Below are positions 5,384 through 5,856 of a stretch of 5,856 nucleotides of DNA, piece after piece. A program made the position numbers and the translations under genes. This DNA is from Verrucomicrobiales bacterium (GTDB lineage Bacteria; Verrucomicrobiota; Verrucomicrobiia; Verrucomicrobiales; Akkermansiaceae): contig DMYM01000506.1 of assembly GCA_003483645.1 (NCBI GenBank), positions 1 to 5,856 of the forward strand. Direction: 5' to 3'. The first letter of the stretch is position 1. Each line of letters opens with the position of its first letter. The notes below the pieces were generated by a model. That model did not search any database. It was not told the origin of the DNA and saw only the letters and a list, made by a program, of their open reading frames with translations.

Positions 5384-5856
5384 GTGACGAACCAAGTGGA
5401 TGGGGAAGAATCCGAAGCTGAGGGCACCCCGAGCCTGCGGGAGGACCTTGCCACCCTCGTCAAGCTGCGCCTCAACGTCTTTGTCCTGATTACGACGTTT
5501 TTCGGGTTTCTGATCGCGACGTTCTCCATGGGAGACGGCTGGAGCTTGTCGCGGTTGTGGTTGCTGCTGCACACCCTGGTTGGAACGGCCTCGGCGGCCT
5601 TCGGCTCAGCAGTCTTCAATCAACTCATGGAGACCAAGGAGGACGCCCGTATGCGGCGGACTGCCGACCGCCCCCTGCCGGCCGAGCGTGTCCTGCCGAT
5701 GTGGGCGTTCCTGCTCGGCTGGATCCTCTGTGGCTTCGGGATCATCCATCTCGCCGCCATGGTAGACCGCGGGGCGGCCTGGCTCGCGGCAGCAACCATC
5801 GCGATATACGTGTTTGTCTACACTCCGCTTAAGCGGCGCAGCTCGATCAACACGCT
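5384..5856 (+). CDS. ctaB: Heme O synthase (protoheme IX farnesyltransferase), N-terminal part
   Basis: This inner-membrane UbiA-family prenyltransferase attaches a farnesyl group to protoheme IX to make heme O, used directly or via heme A in haem-copper terminal oxidases. I translated 157 codons before the right edge cuts the gene; complete family members have roughly 280-320 residues. After an acidic cytosolic N-terminus (1-20), LATLVKLRLNVFVLITTFFG starts TM1. The prenyl-diphosphate/Mg region is FNQLMETKEDARMRRTADRP (78-97), with Asn79, Glu83 and Asp87 and the family signature RTxxRPLP. YTPLKRRSSINT (146-157) is the loop typical of heme O synthases and separates it from UbiA and menaquinone enzymes. 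The GTG at 5384 is the best start by length; a GAGG lies only 3 bases before it. A second in-frame GTG at 5396 is possible. The gene diverges from the epimerase at 5279 and is probably unrelated to it in function. Confidence 0.93.
   Translation, partial: MTNQVDGEESEAEGTPSLREDLATLVKLRLNVFVLITTFFGFLIATFSMGDGWSLSRLWLLLHTLVGTASAAFGSAVFNQLMETKEDARMRRTADRPLPAERVLPMWAFLLGWILCGFGIIHLAAMVDRGAAWLAAATIAIYVFVYTPLKRRSSINT

Overview
The window looks like chromosomal DNA from a member of the PVC bacteria, most likely Verrucomicrobiota (Planctomycetota is the alternative). The reasons are a short secreted cytochrome c of the planctomycete type joined to an SHD1-like domain, two different sugar isomerase/epimerase-type TIM barrels, a Gfo/Idh/MocA oxidoreductase of the GGGALMNQ type, an NRAMP-like transporter with altered signature motifs, GC-rich coding DNA, and no properly spaced Shine-Dalgarno sequence at any of the six starts. 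The taxon is inferred from gene content, not from a marker gene.

Layout. (1) Positions 1-872, minus strand: a sugar isomerase/epimerase-like TIM barrel that runs off the left edge. (2) Positions 873-1016: a divergent intergenic region with a -10-like hexamer and a perfect 8-bp-arm dyad. (3) Positions 1017-1568, plus strand: an exported PSCyt1-type cytochrome c with a C-terminal SHD1-like domain. (4) Positions 5279 down to 1595, minus strand: three genes in a row with gaps of 66 and 55 bp, in transcription order a second TIM barrel of the D-tagatose/D-psicose 3-epimerase type, a 568-aa NRAMP-fold membrane transporter, and a Gfo/Idh/MocA oxidoreductase. The gap before the oxidoreductase carries an 8-bp tandem repeat. 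(5) Positions 5384-5856, plus strand: the N-terminal part of heme O synthase (ctaB), divergent from the three-gene set and cut by the right edge.

The three-gene minus-strand set reads as a small catabolic unit: an importer in the inner membrane, a cytosolic metal-dependent aldose/ketose isomerase or epimerase, and an NAD(P)-dependent sugar or polyol dehydrogenase. The substrate cannot be read from the sequence. The point most worth following is the transporter. It keeps the NRAMP scaffold but lacks the DPGN and MPHN metal-binding signatures and sits among sugar enzymes, so its substrate may not be a divalent metal. Heme O synthase belongs to aerobic respiration (heme O/A for terminal oxidases) and is probably only a neighbour. 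I found no rRNA, tRNA, CRISPR array, insertion sequence or phage gene. Every gap between genes is shorter than 150 bp.
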